Source of the DNA: Streptomyces tubercidicus
GTDB lineage: Bacteria > Actinomycetota > Actinomycetes > Streptomycetales > Streptomycetaceae
DNA: 64,000 nt
Assembly (NCBI RefSeq): GCF_027497495.1
Contig: NZ_CP114205.1
Coordinates: forward strand, 8,060,001 to 8,124,000
Reading direction: 5' to 3'
The position numbers were made by a program, and so were the translations under genes. Below are positions 50,217 through 57,889 of this stretch, in pieces. The notes under the pieces are model-generated. The model was not told the origin of the DNA. It ran no database searches and worked only from the letters and a program-made list of their open reading frames with translations. Position 1 is the stretch's first letter; each line of letters begins with the position of its first letter.

Positions 50217-50274
50217 GCTGTCAAGGGTATCGAGCATGTGCGCTACCTCTGACCACGACCGGTAACCTGGCGGC

Positions 50275-51066
50275 GTGACAAGCTCGGATGCATCCCCGTC
50301 GTTCCGGCTCGCCTATGTCCCCGGAGTGACGCCCACGAAATGGGTGCGGATCTGGAACGAGCGGCTGCCCGACGTCCCCCTGACCCTGATCCCGGTGCCC
50401 GCCGCCGACGCCTGTGCGCTGCTGCGGGACGGTGGCGCCGACGCGGGTTTCGTACGGCTGCCGGTCGACCGTACGGATCTCGCCGCGATTCCCCTCTACA
50501 CCGAGACGACCGTGGTCGTGGTGCCGAAGGATCACCTGGTGACGGCGGTCGACGAGGTGGCCGCCGAGGATCTGGCCGATGAGATCGTGCTGCATCCGCT
50601 CGACGACACCCTCGAATGGGAGAGCCGGCCGGGACTTCCTGCGAACGAGCGTCCCGCCACGACCGGGGACGCGATCGAGCTGGTGGCCGCGGGGGTGGGA
50701 CTCCTGGTGGTCCCGCAGTCACTCGCCCGTCTGCACCACCGCAAGGACCTCACCTACCGGCCGGTCTCGGACGCCCCCGCGTCGCGCGTCGCACTGTCCT
50801 GGCCGCAGGAAGAGACCACCGACCTGGTGGAGGACTTCATCGGGATCGTCCGAGGGCGGACCGTGAACAGCACCCGGGGACGCTCACAGGCCCCGGCGCA
50901 GGCGCAGGCGAAGGCCAAGCGCCCCGAGGCGGGCGGCGCCCGGCGGAAGCCCGCGGCGGGCAAGACCGCGGGCAAGACGGCCGGGAAGTCGGGAGGCAAG
51001 GGCGCACGGAGCGGTTCCGGCGGGCCCAAGGCCGCTCGGCGCGGCAAGCCTCGCCGCCGGTCGTAG
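50275..51066 (+). CDS. LysR substrate-binding domain without HTH, with lysine-rich tail
   Basis: A 263-residue protein starting at GTG 50275. Residues about 10-195 are the effector-binding domain of LysR regulators (RLAYVPGVTPTKW, DAGFVRLPVDRTDLAAIPLY, VVVPKDHLV, AAGVGLLVVPQSLAR), but the usual N-terminal winged HTH is absent. The last 70 residues form a strongly basic Ala/Lys/Gly/Arg tail (GKTAGKTAGKSGGKGARSG) that could bind nucleic acid non-specifically. Small-molecule sensing is therefore kept while specific DNA recognition, if any, must come from a partner; the adjacent divergent DUF5997 gene is a candidate. Confidence 0.88.
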   Translation: MTSSDASPSFRLAYVPGVTPTKWVRIWNERLPDVPLTLIPVPAADACALLRDGGADAGFVRLPVDRTDLAAIPLYTETTVVVVPKDHLVTAVDEVAAEDLADEIVLHPLDDTLEWESRPGLPANERPATTGDAIELVAAGVGLLVVPQSLARLHHRKDLTYRPVSDAPASRVALSWPQEETTDLVEDFIGIVRGRTVNSTRGRSQAPAQAQAKAKRPEAGGARRKPAAGKTAGKTAGKSGGKGARSGSGGPKAARRGKPRRRS

Positions 51067-51151
51067 GGCGAAAACCGGTGGAAGGGGCACGGAACACATT
51101 GCGATCATGGGACGGTCCGGTCCCCGTGGTGTGAGAGAAAGCCGAGGCGCC

Positions 51152-51799
51152 ATGCCTGCTGTTCCCGCTGATCCGACCGCGGTGCACCCGATGCCCGACC
51201 AGCCGCGTGTGGTGCTGCTGAAACCCCTGGTGACCTCGCCGCTGATCGAGGTCGGGGAGTTCTCCTACTACGACGACCCGGACGATCCGACGGCGTTCGA
51301 GACCCGCAATGTGCTCTATCACTACGGGCCGGAGAAGCTGGTCATCGGGAAGTTCTGTGCGCTGGGTGAGGGGGTGCGGTTCCTGATGAACGGTGCCAAT
51401 CACCGTATGGACGGCCCCTCCACCTTCCCGTTCCCCATCATGGGCGGCTCCTGGGCCGAACACTTCGGGCTGATCACCGGCCTGCCCGGCCGCGGGGACA
51501 CGGTGGTCGGCAACGATGTCTGGTTCGGATACCGCGCCATGGTGATGCCGGGCGTCCGTATCGGGCACGGCGCGGTGATCGCGTCCGGGGCCGTGGTCGT
51601 CGATGACGTCCCGGACTACGGGATCGTCGGCGGGAATCCGGCCCGGCTGATCCGCCGCCGGCTCGACGATGCGGACATCGCCCGCCTGCTGGCACTGGCC
51701 TGGTGGGACTGGCCGGTCGAGCATCTCACCGAGCACCTCCCGACGGTCATGGCGGGCAGTGTCGACGAGCTGGAGGCCGTGGCCCCGGGGAGGACGTAG
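51152..51799 (+). CDS. CatB/Vat-like xenobiotic O-acetyltransferase (left-handed beta-helix)
   Basis: A 215-residue hexapeptide-repeat acyltransferase. YYDDPDDPTAFETRNVLYHYG, KLVIGKFCALGEGVRFLMNGANHRMD, and VGNDVWFGYRAMVMPGVRIGHGAVIASGAVVVDDVPDYGIVGGNPARL (in parts VVGNDVWFGYRA, MPGVRIGHGAV, YGIVGGNPARLIR) are the conserved segments of chloramphenicol (CatB) and streptogramin A (Vat) acetyltransferases. The catalytic His lies in NGANHRMD. Resistance function cannot be assumed. ATG 51152 with AGGCGCC-weak site; a GTG is not preferred. Confidence 0.9.
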   Translation: MPAVPADPTAVHPMPDQPRVVLLKPLVTSPLIEVGEFSYYDDPDDPTAFETRNVLYHYGPEKLVIGKFCALGEGVRFLMNGANHRMDGPSTFPFPIMGGSWAEHFGLITGLPGRGDTVVGNDVWFGYRAMVMPGVRIGHGAVIASGAVVVDDVPDYGIVGGNPARLIRRRLDDADIARLLALAWWDWPVEHLTEHLPTVMAGSVDELEAVAPGRT

Positions 51800-51851
51800 C
51801 GCGGGGTGCGGTGCCCCGGCACCCGGAGGGTGAGCGGGCGGATAGCGGCGT

Positions 51852-51882
51852 CGGCCCGGCCCCCGATGTAGGGGCCGGGCCG
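51852..51882. terminator. Bidirectional hairpin terminator
   Basis: Perfect 12-bp arms 51852-51863 (CGGCCCGGCCCC) and 51871-51882, 7-nt loop, between the convergent acetyltransferase and secreted hydrolase genes. Confidence 0.85.
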
Positions 51883-51906
51883 GCTGCTGCGCTCATGCCA
51901 CGCGGC

Positions 51907-53394
51907 TCACGGGGTGGGCAGTCCGGGCCCCGTGCAGTGGACATCGGCGCGGGGCACCGTGCCGTCGGTCAGATAGGCCGCGGCCGTGTCGTCCACACAG
52001 TCGTTGCGCCGGCTGGCGAACACCCCGTGTGAGTAGTCGTCGTGGAGGGAGACCAGACGCGAGCCGGGCAGTCGGCGCTGTAGGGCGCGGGCGCCTTCGA
52101 TGGGGGTAACGGGGTCGTGCTCGGACGCGATCAGCAGGACCGGTGGGGCGTGCGGGCTGCCGAGCGGCGTACTGTGCGCGGGACGGTGGTGCCAGTAGGC
52201 GCACACCGAGGCTTCCATCCCGGTGAGCACCGGCTGCGGGTCGAGCTGCCGCATCCGCCGGATGTCGGCGAGGACGCGGGTGGGTGAGGGCGCCGGTCCG
52301 TCCGCGCATTTGACCGTGCGGTTGGCGGCTTCGAAGGTGCGTGACGCGGGGCCGTCGAAGGGCTCTTCCGGGCGCAGCGGCCCGGTCGTACCGTCGCGCA
52401 GATACGTCCGCAGGCCGTCGGCGAGGCCCGCCCAGCGTTCGGTGCGGCCCAGCGCCTTGTAGACGGCGCGGTCGAACTCCGCGGCGCCGAAGCCGTCCAC
52501 GGGGCGCTCGGCGAGACCGTCCCGCACCCGCTGGTACGCGGTACGGACCGCCGCTGCGTCGGCACCGAGCCCGAAGCGCTGCTGGTGCCGGGCCGCCCAG
52601 GCGAAGAACACCGCCCGCTGGCGCAGCAGTTCCCGGCTCTGGAGCAGGTCGAAGTCGTACCACTCCTCGGGGCCGACGACGCTGTCCAGCACCATCTGGC
52701 CCACCCGCTGCGGGAATTGGGCGGCGTAGGCGGCCCCGAGATAGCTGCCGTAGGAGACGCCGAGATAGCCGATCCGGCGCTCGCCGAGCGCCTCCCGTAT
52801 GGCGTCCATGTCCCGGGCGGTCTCGGTGGTCGACAGATGCGGCAGGGCGTCCTTGACGTGCCGGGCGCAGTCGTCGGCGGTCCGCCGCAGCCCGTCGAGA
52901 TAGGCCCGCTCGGCCTTCCGTCCCGTCGGCACCGGGTCCTGCCCCGGGCTGTCGAAGAGGCCGCCCATCGGGCCGCAGTCCGCGGGCGCGCTCGCACCGG
53001 TACCGCGCGGGTCGAAGCCGATCACGTCGTACGAACGCCGCACCTTCTCCGGCAGTTTGGCGCGCTTGGTCACGGCATACGGGAGGCCGGATCCGCCGGG
53101 CCCGCCCGGGTTGACCAGCAGGACGCCACGCCGCTCGGAGGCCGGCCCGGAGGCACGGACCCGCGATACGGCGATGTCGAGGTGCTTGCCGTGCGGGTCG
53201 CTCCGGTCCAGCGGGACGCGCAGGCGGCCGCACTCGACGCGTTCGGGTGCGGGCGGCGATGGCACGGAGTCCGGGCAGGCGCCGAAGCGGAGCGCCGGTG
53301 GTGGGGGAGTGGCGGGAGCGGGGGCGGCCGGGAGCAGGGCGGCGGTGGCCGTGAGGGCGCAGAGCAGGCCCGTGCGGCGTACGGCAGGAATCAC
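51907..53394 (-). CDS. Secreted tripeptidyl-aminopeptidase-like alpha/beta hydrolase
   Basis: A 495-residue exported serine peptidase-like hydrolase with a signal peptide (about 1-28). Signatures: NPGGPGGSGLPYAV (oxyanion region), IGFDPRGTGAS, GVSYGSYLGAAYAAQFP (nucleophile GxSxG), LLIASEHDPVTP (Asp) and HDDYSHGVF (His). The C-terminal TAP-like domain is present. Streptomyces tripeptidyl aminopeptidases have this layout and remove tripeptides from secreted proteins. It is divergent from the putative metallophore operon and shares its 163-bp promoter region with the Fur-family-like site, so it might be co-regulated (inference). Confidence 0.92.
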   Translation of the reverse strand: MIPAVRRTGLLCALTATAALLPAAPAPATPPPPALRFGACPDSVPSPPAPERVECGRLRVPLDRSDPHGKHLDIAVSRVRASGPASERRGVLLVNPGGPGGSGLPYAVTKRAKLPEKVRRSYDVIGFDPRGTGASAPADCGPMGGLFDSPGQDPVPTGRKAERAYLDGLRRTADDCARHVKDALPHLSTTETARDMDAIREALGERRIGYLGVSYGSYLGAAYAAQFPQRVGQMVLDSVVGPEEWYDFDLLQSRELLRQRAVFFAWAARHQQRFGLGADAAAVRTAYQRVRDGLAERPVDGFGAAEFDRAVYKALGRTERWAGLADGLRTYLRDGTTGPLRPEEPFDGPASRTFEAANRTVKCADGPAPSPTRVLADIRRMRQLDPQPVLTGMEASVCAYWHHRPAHSTPLGSPHAPPVLLIASEHDPVTPIEGARALQRRLPGSRLVSLHDDYSHGVFASRRNDCVDDTAAAYLTDGTVPRADVHCTGPGLPTP

Positions 53395-53432
53395 TGGTCT
53401 CGCATTCGGGAGTGCGGCGAGGGCGCCACAGG

Positions 53433-53462
53433 TTGGTGATGAAAATGATTATCGTTTACAGT
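53433..53462 (+). promoter_or_regulatory. Fur-family (Zur-like) operator within a candidate promoter
   Basis: TGAAAATGATTATCG (53440-53454) is a 7-1-7 near-dyad (TGAAAAT/G/ATTATCG; 5 of 7 arm pairs) in a GC-rich context. It agrees with the Zur-type consensus TGAAAATNATTTTCA at 13 of 15 bases, and GAAAATGATTATCGTTTAC matches the 19-bp Fur consensus at 14 of 19 positions by eye. It sits between a possible -35 TTGGTG (53433-53438) and -10 TACAGT (53457-53462), an ideal repressor position for the operon starting at 53558. It does not look like a DmdR/IdeR iron box (TTAGG...CCTAA). Confidence 0.7.
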
Positions 53463-53557
53463 GTGGCTCGGTCAAGCGGCCGGCCCTCGCCAAGGGGGCG
53501 CCGCTCGGTCAAGTACCGCCGCAACAACGCCCGAAGAACCTGCGAGGAAGGGACACC

Positions 53558-54814
53558 GTGGCTCATCTGCTGATGGTCGAGAGCTGGGTCGGAGCGATGA
53601 GCAGGCTGCTCCCCCGCGCGATCCGTGAGGGCGGACACGAGTTCAGCTTTCTCACCCGCGATCTGCACCACTACCTGCGCTCCGCGCCCGAGGGTGCCGC
53701 TCACCCGCTGCTCGGCGCCCGCAATGTGCTGACCGCCGACACCAATGACCTCGACACCCTGCTGCCGTACGCCGAGCAACTGCACTCCGCGCTCGGCTTC
53801 GACGGCGTGATCACCTCCTGCGACTACTACCTCCCGACCGCCGCGCGGATCGCCGGCCGCCTCGGACTGCCCGGCCCGGCGCCCGAAGCGGTCGAGAACG
53901 CCTGCCGCAAGGACGCGACCCGGCAGGTCCTCGCCGCCGCCGGGCTCCCCGGGCCCCGCTTCGCGGTCTGCGCGGACCGCTCGGAGGCCGCCGCCGCGGC
54001 GGCCGAGATCGGCTATCCGCTGGTGCTCAAGCCCGTCGACCTGTGCGCGGGGATGTTCGTACGGCGCGTCGACGACGCAGCGGAGCTGGCCCGCGCCTAC
54101 CGCGCCGTCGAGGGCTTTCCGGTCAACGCCCGCGGTCAGCGCCGGGCGCCGGTGGTTCTCCTCGAAGAGCTGCTCCACGGCCCCGAAGTCAGCGTCGAGA
54201 CCGTGACGTTCGACGGGAGCACCCAGGTGGTCGGGGTGACCGACAAGAGCATCGGCGGGGCACCGGCCTTCATCGAGACCGGCCACATGTTCCCCGCGGC
54301 GCTCCCGGCGGCCGATACGGCGGCGGCCGGGGAGATGGCCCGGCAGGCCATCGAGGCGCTCGGACTGGACGGCGTCGTGGCGCACACGGAGCTCAAGCTG
54401 ACGCCCGACGGACCGCGGCTGATCGAGGTCAACCCCCGCCCCGCGGGCAACCGCATCACCGAACTGATCCGCCATGTCACCGGCGTCGACATCGCCGCCG
54501 CCGCGGTCGACGTGGCCCTGGGACACCGGCCCGACCTGCGCATACGTGACACCGGGCTGCGCAGCGCCGCCATCGGATTCCTCGTCCCGCAAGCCACCGG
54601 TGTACTGGAGGAGATCGATGGCGCGGATCTCGCGCGCAAGGCGCCCGGAGTGCTCGAACTCCGGCTCGCCGAGCCCGGTACGGCGGTCAAGGCGGCCGGC
54701 AGCAACAACGAGTACCTGGGCCATGTCATGGCCGGCGACGCCGAGGGGCCGGACGCCCGCCGGTGCGTCGAAGCGCTGCTGTCCGAACTGCGTCCCCGGG
54801 TGGTGAACCGGTGA
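53558..54814 (+). CDS. ATP-grasp ligase, first gene of the putative metallophore operon
   Basis: ATP-grasp carboxylate-amine ligase, 418 residues. The N-terminal pre-ATP-grasp region (AHLLMVESWVGAM) leads to YPLVLKPVDLCAGMFVRRV (ATP lysine about 158), EELLHGPEVSVETVTFDG (203-220), GVVAHTELKLTP and RLIEVNPRPAGNRITELI (metal and phosphate ligands, 287-304). The fold type matches L-amino-acid/dipeptide ligases used in small natural-product pathways, which join an amino acid to a carboxylate with ATP. GTG 53558 is behind GAGGAAGGG. Its stop overlaps the next start (GTGA), so translation is coupled. Probably forms the amide (peptide-type) bond of the product (inference). Confidence 0.92.
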   Translation: MAHLLMVESWVGAMSRLLPRAIREGGHEFSFLTRDLHHYLRSAPEGAAHPLLGARNVLTADTNDLDTLLPYAEQLHSALGFDGVITSCDYYLPTAARIAGRLGLPGPAPEAVENACRKDATRQVLAAAGLPGPRFAVCADRSEAAAAAAEIGYPLVLKPVDLCAGMFVRRVDDAAELARAYRAVEGFPVNARGQRRAPVVLLEELLHGPEVSVETVTFDGSTQVVGVTDKSIGGAPAFIETGHMFPAALPAADTAAAGEMARQAIEALGLDGVVAHTELKLTPDGPRLIEVNPRPAGNRITELIRHVTGVDIAAAAVDVALGHRPDLRIRDTGLRSAAIGFLVPQATGVLEEIDGADLARKAPGVLELRLAEPGTAVKAAGSNNEYLGHVMAGDAEGPDARRCVEALLSELRPRVVNR

Positions 54815-55656
54815 CCACTCCCACCACCCACCACCCGGCCACCGCCGCCTCGTACGACGACCTCGTGGCCCGTGTCCTCGGCGGCGACTTCGGGCCCGAC
54901 CCGCGTACCCAGCGGGTCGCCGTCGCCTTCAGCACCCGGCAGGCCGTACGCCACGAGGGCCGCAGCGGCGGATACCGCAATGAAGTGCTGAGCCTGCGGC
55001 TGGCCGCCGCGGTCGGCTCCTGCGCGGTGGAGCCCGGTGAGCTGCCGGACGCCGCCATCGAGGACTGCGTCGGCGCGGACCTGGCCCGCCTGATGGCGCA
55101 CGAACTGCGCCCGGTGCGGGTGGCCGCACTCGACACCTATCTGATGCATGTCCTCCCGCACACCCCCGCGAACGGCGCCCGGTCCTGGTCGCTGCCGGCC
55201 GGGTCGTCCCTGCGAAAGTCCCGCGCCAGGGCACGCGCCGTCGCCGGACTGGTCGATGCCGCGCCGGGCGCCCGGGTACTGGTGGTCGGCGTGGTCAACT
55301 CGCTGCTGGAAGCGCTCCGTGAGCGCGGTCTGACGTATGTGCCCTGCGACCTCAAGGGGGGCACGACGGAGTGGGGCGAGCCGGTCCGCACCGATGCGCT
55401 CGCCGAGTTGGCGCACTGCGATGCGGTGCTCGCCTCCGGGATGACGCTCGGCAACGGCAGCTTCGAACCGCTGCGGGCGCACGCACTGCGCCACGGAAAG
55501 CCCCTGGTGATGTTCGCCCAGACGGGCAGCGCGGTGCTGCCGCGATTCCTCGGCGCCGGGGTGAGCGCGGTGTGTGCGGAGCCGTACCCGTTCTTCTGGC
55601 TCGACGGCGGGCCGGGCATCGTCCACCGTTACGGCGCCGAGGGAGCCGCCCGGTGA
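54811..55656 (+). CDS. DUF364/PF04016 (enolase-N-like plus Rossmann-like) putative metal-chelation protein
   Basis: A 281-residue protein of the family whose first crystal structure combined an enolase-N-like domain and a Rossmann-like domain with a possible heavy-metal-chelation role (established for PF04016). Segments: QRVAVAFSTRQAVRHEG and GYRNEVLSLRL at the N-terminus; VLVVGVVNSLLEALRERGL (about 156-174); VLASGMTLGNGSFEPLRAHA (about 207-224); PLVMFAQTGSAVLPRF; AEPYPFFWLDGGPGIVHRY (about 256-274). GTG 54811 overlaps the ligase stop. Either a metal-handling protein or a biosynthetic enzyme of the operon. Confidence 0.88.
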   Translation: MTTPTTHHPATAASYDDLVARVLGGDFGPDPRTQRVAVAFSTRQAVRHEGRSGGYRNEVLSLRLAAAVGSCAVEPGELPDAAIEDCVGADLARLMAHELRPVRVAALDTYLMHVLPHTPANGARSWSLPAGSSLRKSRARARAVAGLVDAAPGARVLVVGVVNSLLEALRERGLTYVPCDLKGGTTEWGEPVRTDALAELAHCDAVLASGMTLGNGSFEPLRAHALRHGKPLVMFAQTGSAVLPRFLGAGVSAVCAEPYPFFWLDGGPGIVHRYGAEGAAR

Positions 55657-56798
55657 CCACGGCCATCCGGCAACCCACCGGCAACCGCGAACTCCTCGGC
55701 CTGTTCGGCCGCACCCCGCTCGCCCGGGTCACCGCCGACCTCCCCTCCCCGCACCCCGGCTTCTGGGCCAAGCTCGAAGGGCTCGGCGCGGGCGGTATGA
55801 AGGCACGGGCCGCGGTGTCCATGCTGCTCGGCGCCCGGGAACGCGGCCAACTGCGGCCCGGCGCCCCCGTCGTGGAGTCCACCTCCGGCACGCTCGGCAT
55901 CGGTCTGGCCTTCGCGGGCCAGGCGCTCGGCCATCCGGTCGTGCTGGTCGGCGACGCCGAGCTGGAGCCGTCCATGCGCCGGCTGCTGCGGACCCACGGG
56001 GTCCGGCTCGAACTCGTCGACCGCCCGGCAGCCGAGGGCGGCTGGCAGGCCGCCCGGCTCGCCCGGCTGCGGCAGCTGCTCGCCGAACTGCCCGGCGCCT
56101 ACTGGCCCGACCAGTACAACAACCCCGACAATGTCGCCGGTTACGCCTCCCTCGCCGCCGAAATGGCCGCCGAACTCGACCATCTCGACGTCCTGGTGTG
56201 CAGCGTCGGCACCGGCGGCCACAGCGCGGGCATCATCGGCCCGCTGCGCCGCCACTGGCCGCGGCTGCGGCTGATCGGGGTGGACGCCACCGGCTCGACG
56301 ATCTTCGGCCAGCCCGCCAGGGCCCGGCTGATGCGCGGCCTCGGCAGCAGCATCCATCCCCGCAATGTCGCCTACGACGCCTTCGACGAGGTGCACTGGG
56401 TCGGCCCGGCCGAGTCCGCCGACGCCTGCCGCCGGCTCGCCACCGGCAACTTCGTCAGCGGCGGCTGGAGCACCGGCGCGGTCGCCCTCGTCGCCGCATG
56501 GGCCGCACGGGTACACCCCGGAGCCGTCGTCGCCACCGTCTTCCCCGACGGGCCACAGCGCTACCTCAACAGCGTCTACGACGACGACTTCGCCACCGCC
56601 CACGGCCTAGACCTGACCACGGCCGCCACTCGCCCGGTCGAGATCCCGCATCCGACGGCCGCGGAGGCGACCGGCTGGACCCGGTGCGGGACGGTCGCCG
56701 ACCCGCTCGTGCCCCTGGCAGCGGACGCCGACGGATCGCCCGCCCCGCTGCCACGCCACCCCTCCGTCCGCCCCACCACCTGGGAAGAAGCCCCGTGA
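55653..56798 (+). CDS. Cysteine-synthase-like PLP enzyme (fold type II)
   Basis: Fold-type-II PLP enzyme, 381 residues. The lysine that forms the Schiff base is in GGMKARAAV (Lys50); the substrate-carboxylate loop ESTSGTLG (75-82) replaces the usual STSGNTG Asn; QYNNPDN (154-160) matches QFxNPxN; the PLP-phosphate loop is GTGGHSAG (186-193). There is a ~70-residue C-terminal extension relative to CysK. Members outside cysteine synthesis do beta-replacement of O-phospho- or O-acetylserine with an amine (e.g. SbnA giving diaminopropionate precursors). GTG 55653 overlaps the previous stop. Likely supplies an unusual amino-acid building block. Confidence 0.92.
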   Translation: MTTAIRQPTGNRELLGLFGRTPLARVTADLPSPHPGFWAKLEGLGAGGMKARAAVSMLLGARERGQLRPGAPVVESTSGTLGIGLAFAGQALGHPVVLVGDAELEPSMRRLLRTHGVRLELVDRPAAEGGWQAARLARLRQLLAELPGAYWPDQYNNPDNVAGYASLAAEMAAELDHLDVLVCSVGTGGHSAGIIGPLRRHWPRLRLIGVDATGSTIFGQPARARLMRGLGSSIHPRNVAYDAFDEVHWVGPAESADACRRLATGNFVSGGWSTGAVALVAAWAARVHPGAVVATVFPDGPQRYLNSVYDDDFATAHGLDLTTAATRPVEIPHPTAAEATGWTRCGTVADPLVPLAADADGSPAPLPRHPSVRPTTWEEAP

Positions 56799-57889
56799 AG
56801 GTCAGCCAGCGCACCGTACGACTCGAACTCACCGAGCCGCTGCGGATCTCCCGCTCCACGATGGCGGCCCGCGACGCCGTATGGCTCGCCATCGAGCACC
56901 ACGGCCGGCGCGGCTACGGAGAGGCCGTCACCAGCACGTACTACGGGCTGGACGCCGCTCGTCTCGGCCGGCTGCTGAACGAGGCCGCGCGGGAACTCGC
57001 CCGCTGCGCCACCCCTGAAAGCGCCCTGGACGCCCTGCGCACGGGCGAACTGCCCACGCCCGGCACGCCCCCTGCGGTGACCGCGGCCGTGGAGTCGGCG
57101 CTGCTCGATCTCGTCGGGAAGCGCGCCGGCCTGCCCGTACACCGGCTGCTCGGCACCTCGGAGCCGCCACGCGCCGCCACCGCCCGCACCATCGGCATCA
57201 CCTCGTGCCGGGCGGCCGCGGAGCAGGCGGGACGGCTGACCCGGCGCGGCTTCTCCGTCCTCAAGATCAAGGCCGGTGCCCCGGACCCCGAGGACGACCT
57301 CGACCGGGTGCTGGCGGTACGCAACGCCGCACCGCACGCCCGGCTGCTGCTCGACCCCAACGGCGCCTGGAGCCCCGCCCTGGCCGACGCCCTGCTGCCC
57401 CGCTACGCCGGCCTCGGCGTCGAAGCGGTGGAGCAGCCGCTCGCCCCCGGCGACCCCGAGGCGCTGGCCGCCCTCGCCGAACGCTCACCGCTGCCCGTCA
57501 TCGCCGACGAGGACGCGGTCGGCTTCGAGGACGCCCGGCGGCTGGCCGGGCGGGTGCACGGCATCAACGTCAAGCTCGCCAAGTGCGGTGGTGTCACCGC
57601 GGCGCTGCGCATCGCCGACCTGCTCGCCGGCAGCGGCACCGAGCTGATGCTGGGCTGCCTCACCGCCAGCACCCTCGGGCTCGCCCCGGCCGTCCACCTC
57701 GCCGACCGCGCCCGATGGACCGACCTGGACGGTCACTTGCTGCTCGCCCATGACCCCTGGACCGGCATCGGTGGCACGGACGGGACCGTACGGGCCGGCC
57801 GGGAACCGGGACTGGGCGTACGGCCGGTCCATGGCACAGCGGACCAGGAAACCCCGGGGCCGGTCCGTGACCGGGAGGCGGCGCGGTGA
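56795..57889 (+). CDS. Enolase-superfamily dipeptide-epimerase-like protein
   Basis: Mandelate-racemase/muconate-lactonizing-enzyme-type protein, 364 residues. Catalytic KxK in LKIKAG (Lys157, Lys159); metal ligands Asp187 (LLDPNG), Glu213 (VEQPL) and Asp238/240 (ADED); opposite catalytic lysine in KLAKCGG (Lys263). A DLDGHLLL motif near the C-terminus is the amino-group-binding DxD of dipeptide epimerases (L-Ala-D/L-Glu type). It should epimerise an alpha-carbon of a dipeptide or N-acyl amino acid, probably the product of the ATP-grasp ligase. GTG 56795 overlaps the PLP enzyme stop. Confidence 0.9.
   Translation: MKVSQRTVRLELTEPLRISRSTMAARDAVWLAIEHHGRRGYGEAVTSTYYGLDAARLGRLLNEAARELARCATPESALDALRTGELPTPGTPPAVTAAVESALLDLVGKRAGLPVHRLLGTSEPPRAATARTIGITSCRAAAEQAGRLTRRGFSVLKIKAGAPDPEDDLDRVLAVRNAAPHARLLLDPNGAWSPALADALLPRYAGLGVEAVEQPLAPGDPEALAALAERSPLPVIADEDAVGFEDARRLAGRVHGINVKLAKCGGVTAALRIADLLAGSGTELMLGCLTASTLGLAPAVHLADRARWTDLDGHLLLAHDPWTGIGGTDGTVRAGREPGLGVRPVHGTADQETPGPVRDREAAR

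Noticed and set aside
53440..53460. A DmdR/IdeR iron box for the metallophore-like operon
   Set aside because: The site lacks the TTAGG...CCTAA symmetry; a Fur-family site fits better, so iron control by DmdR is not supported here.
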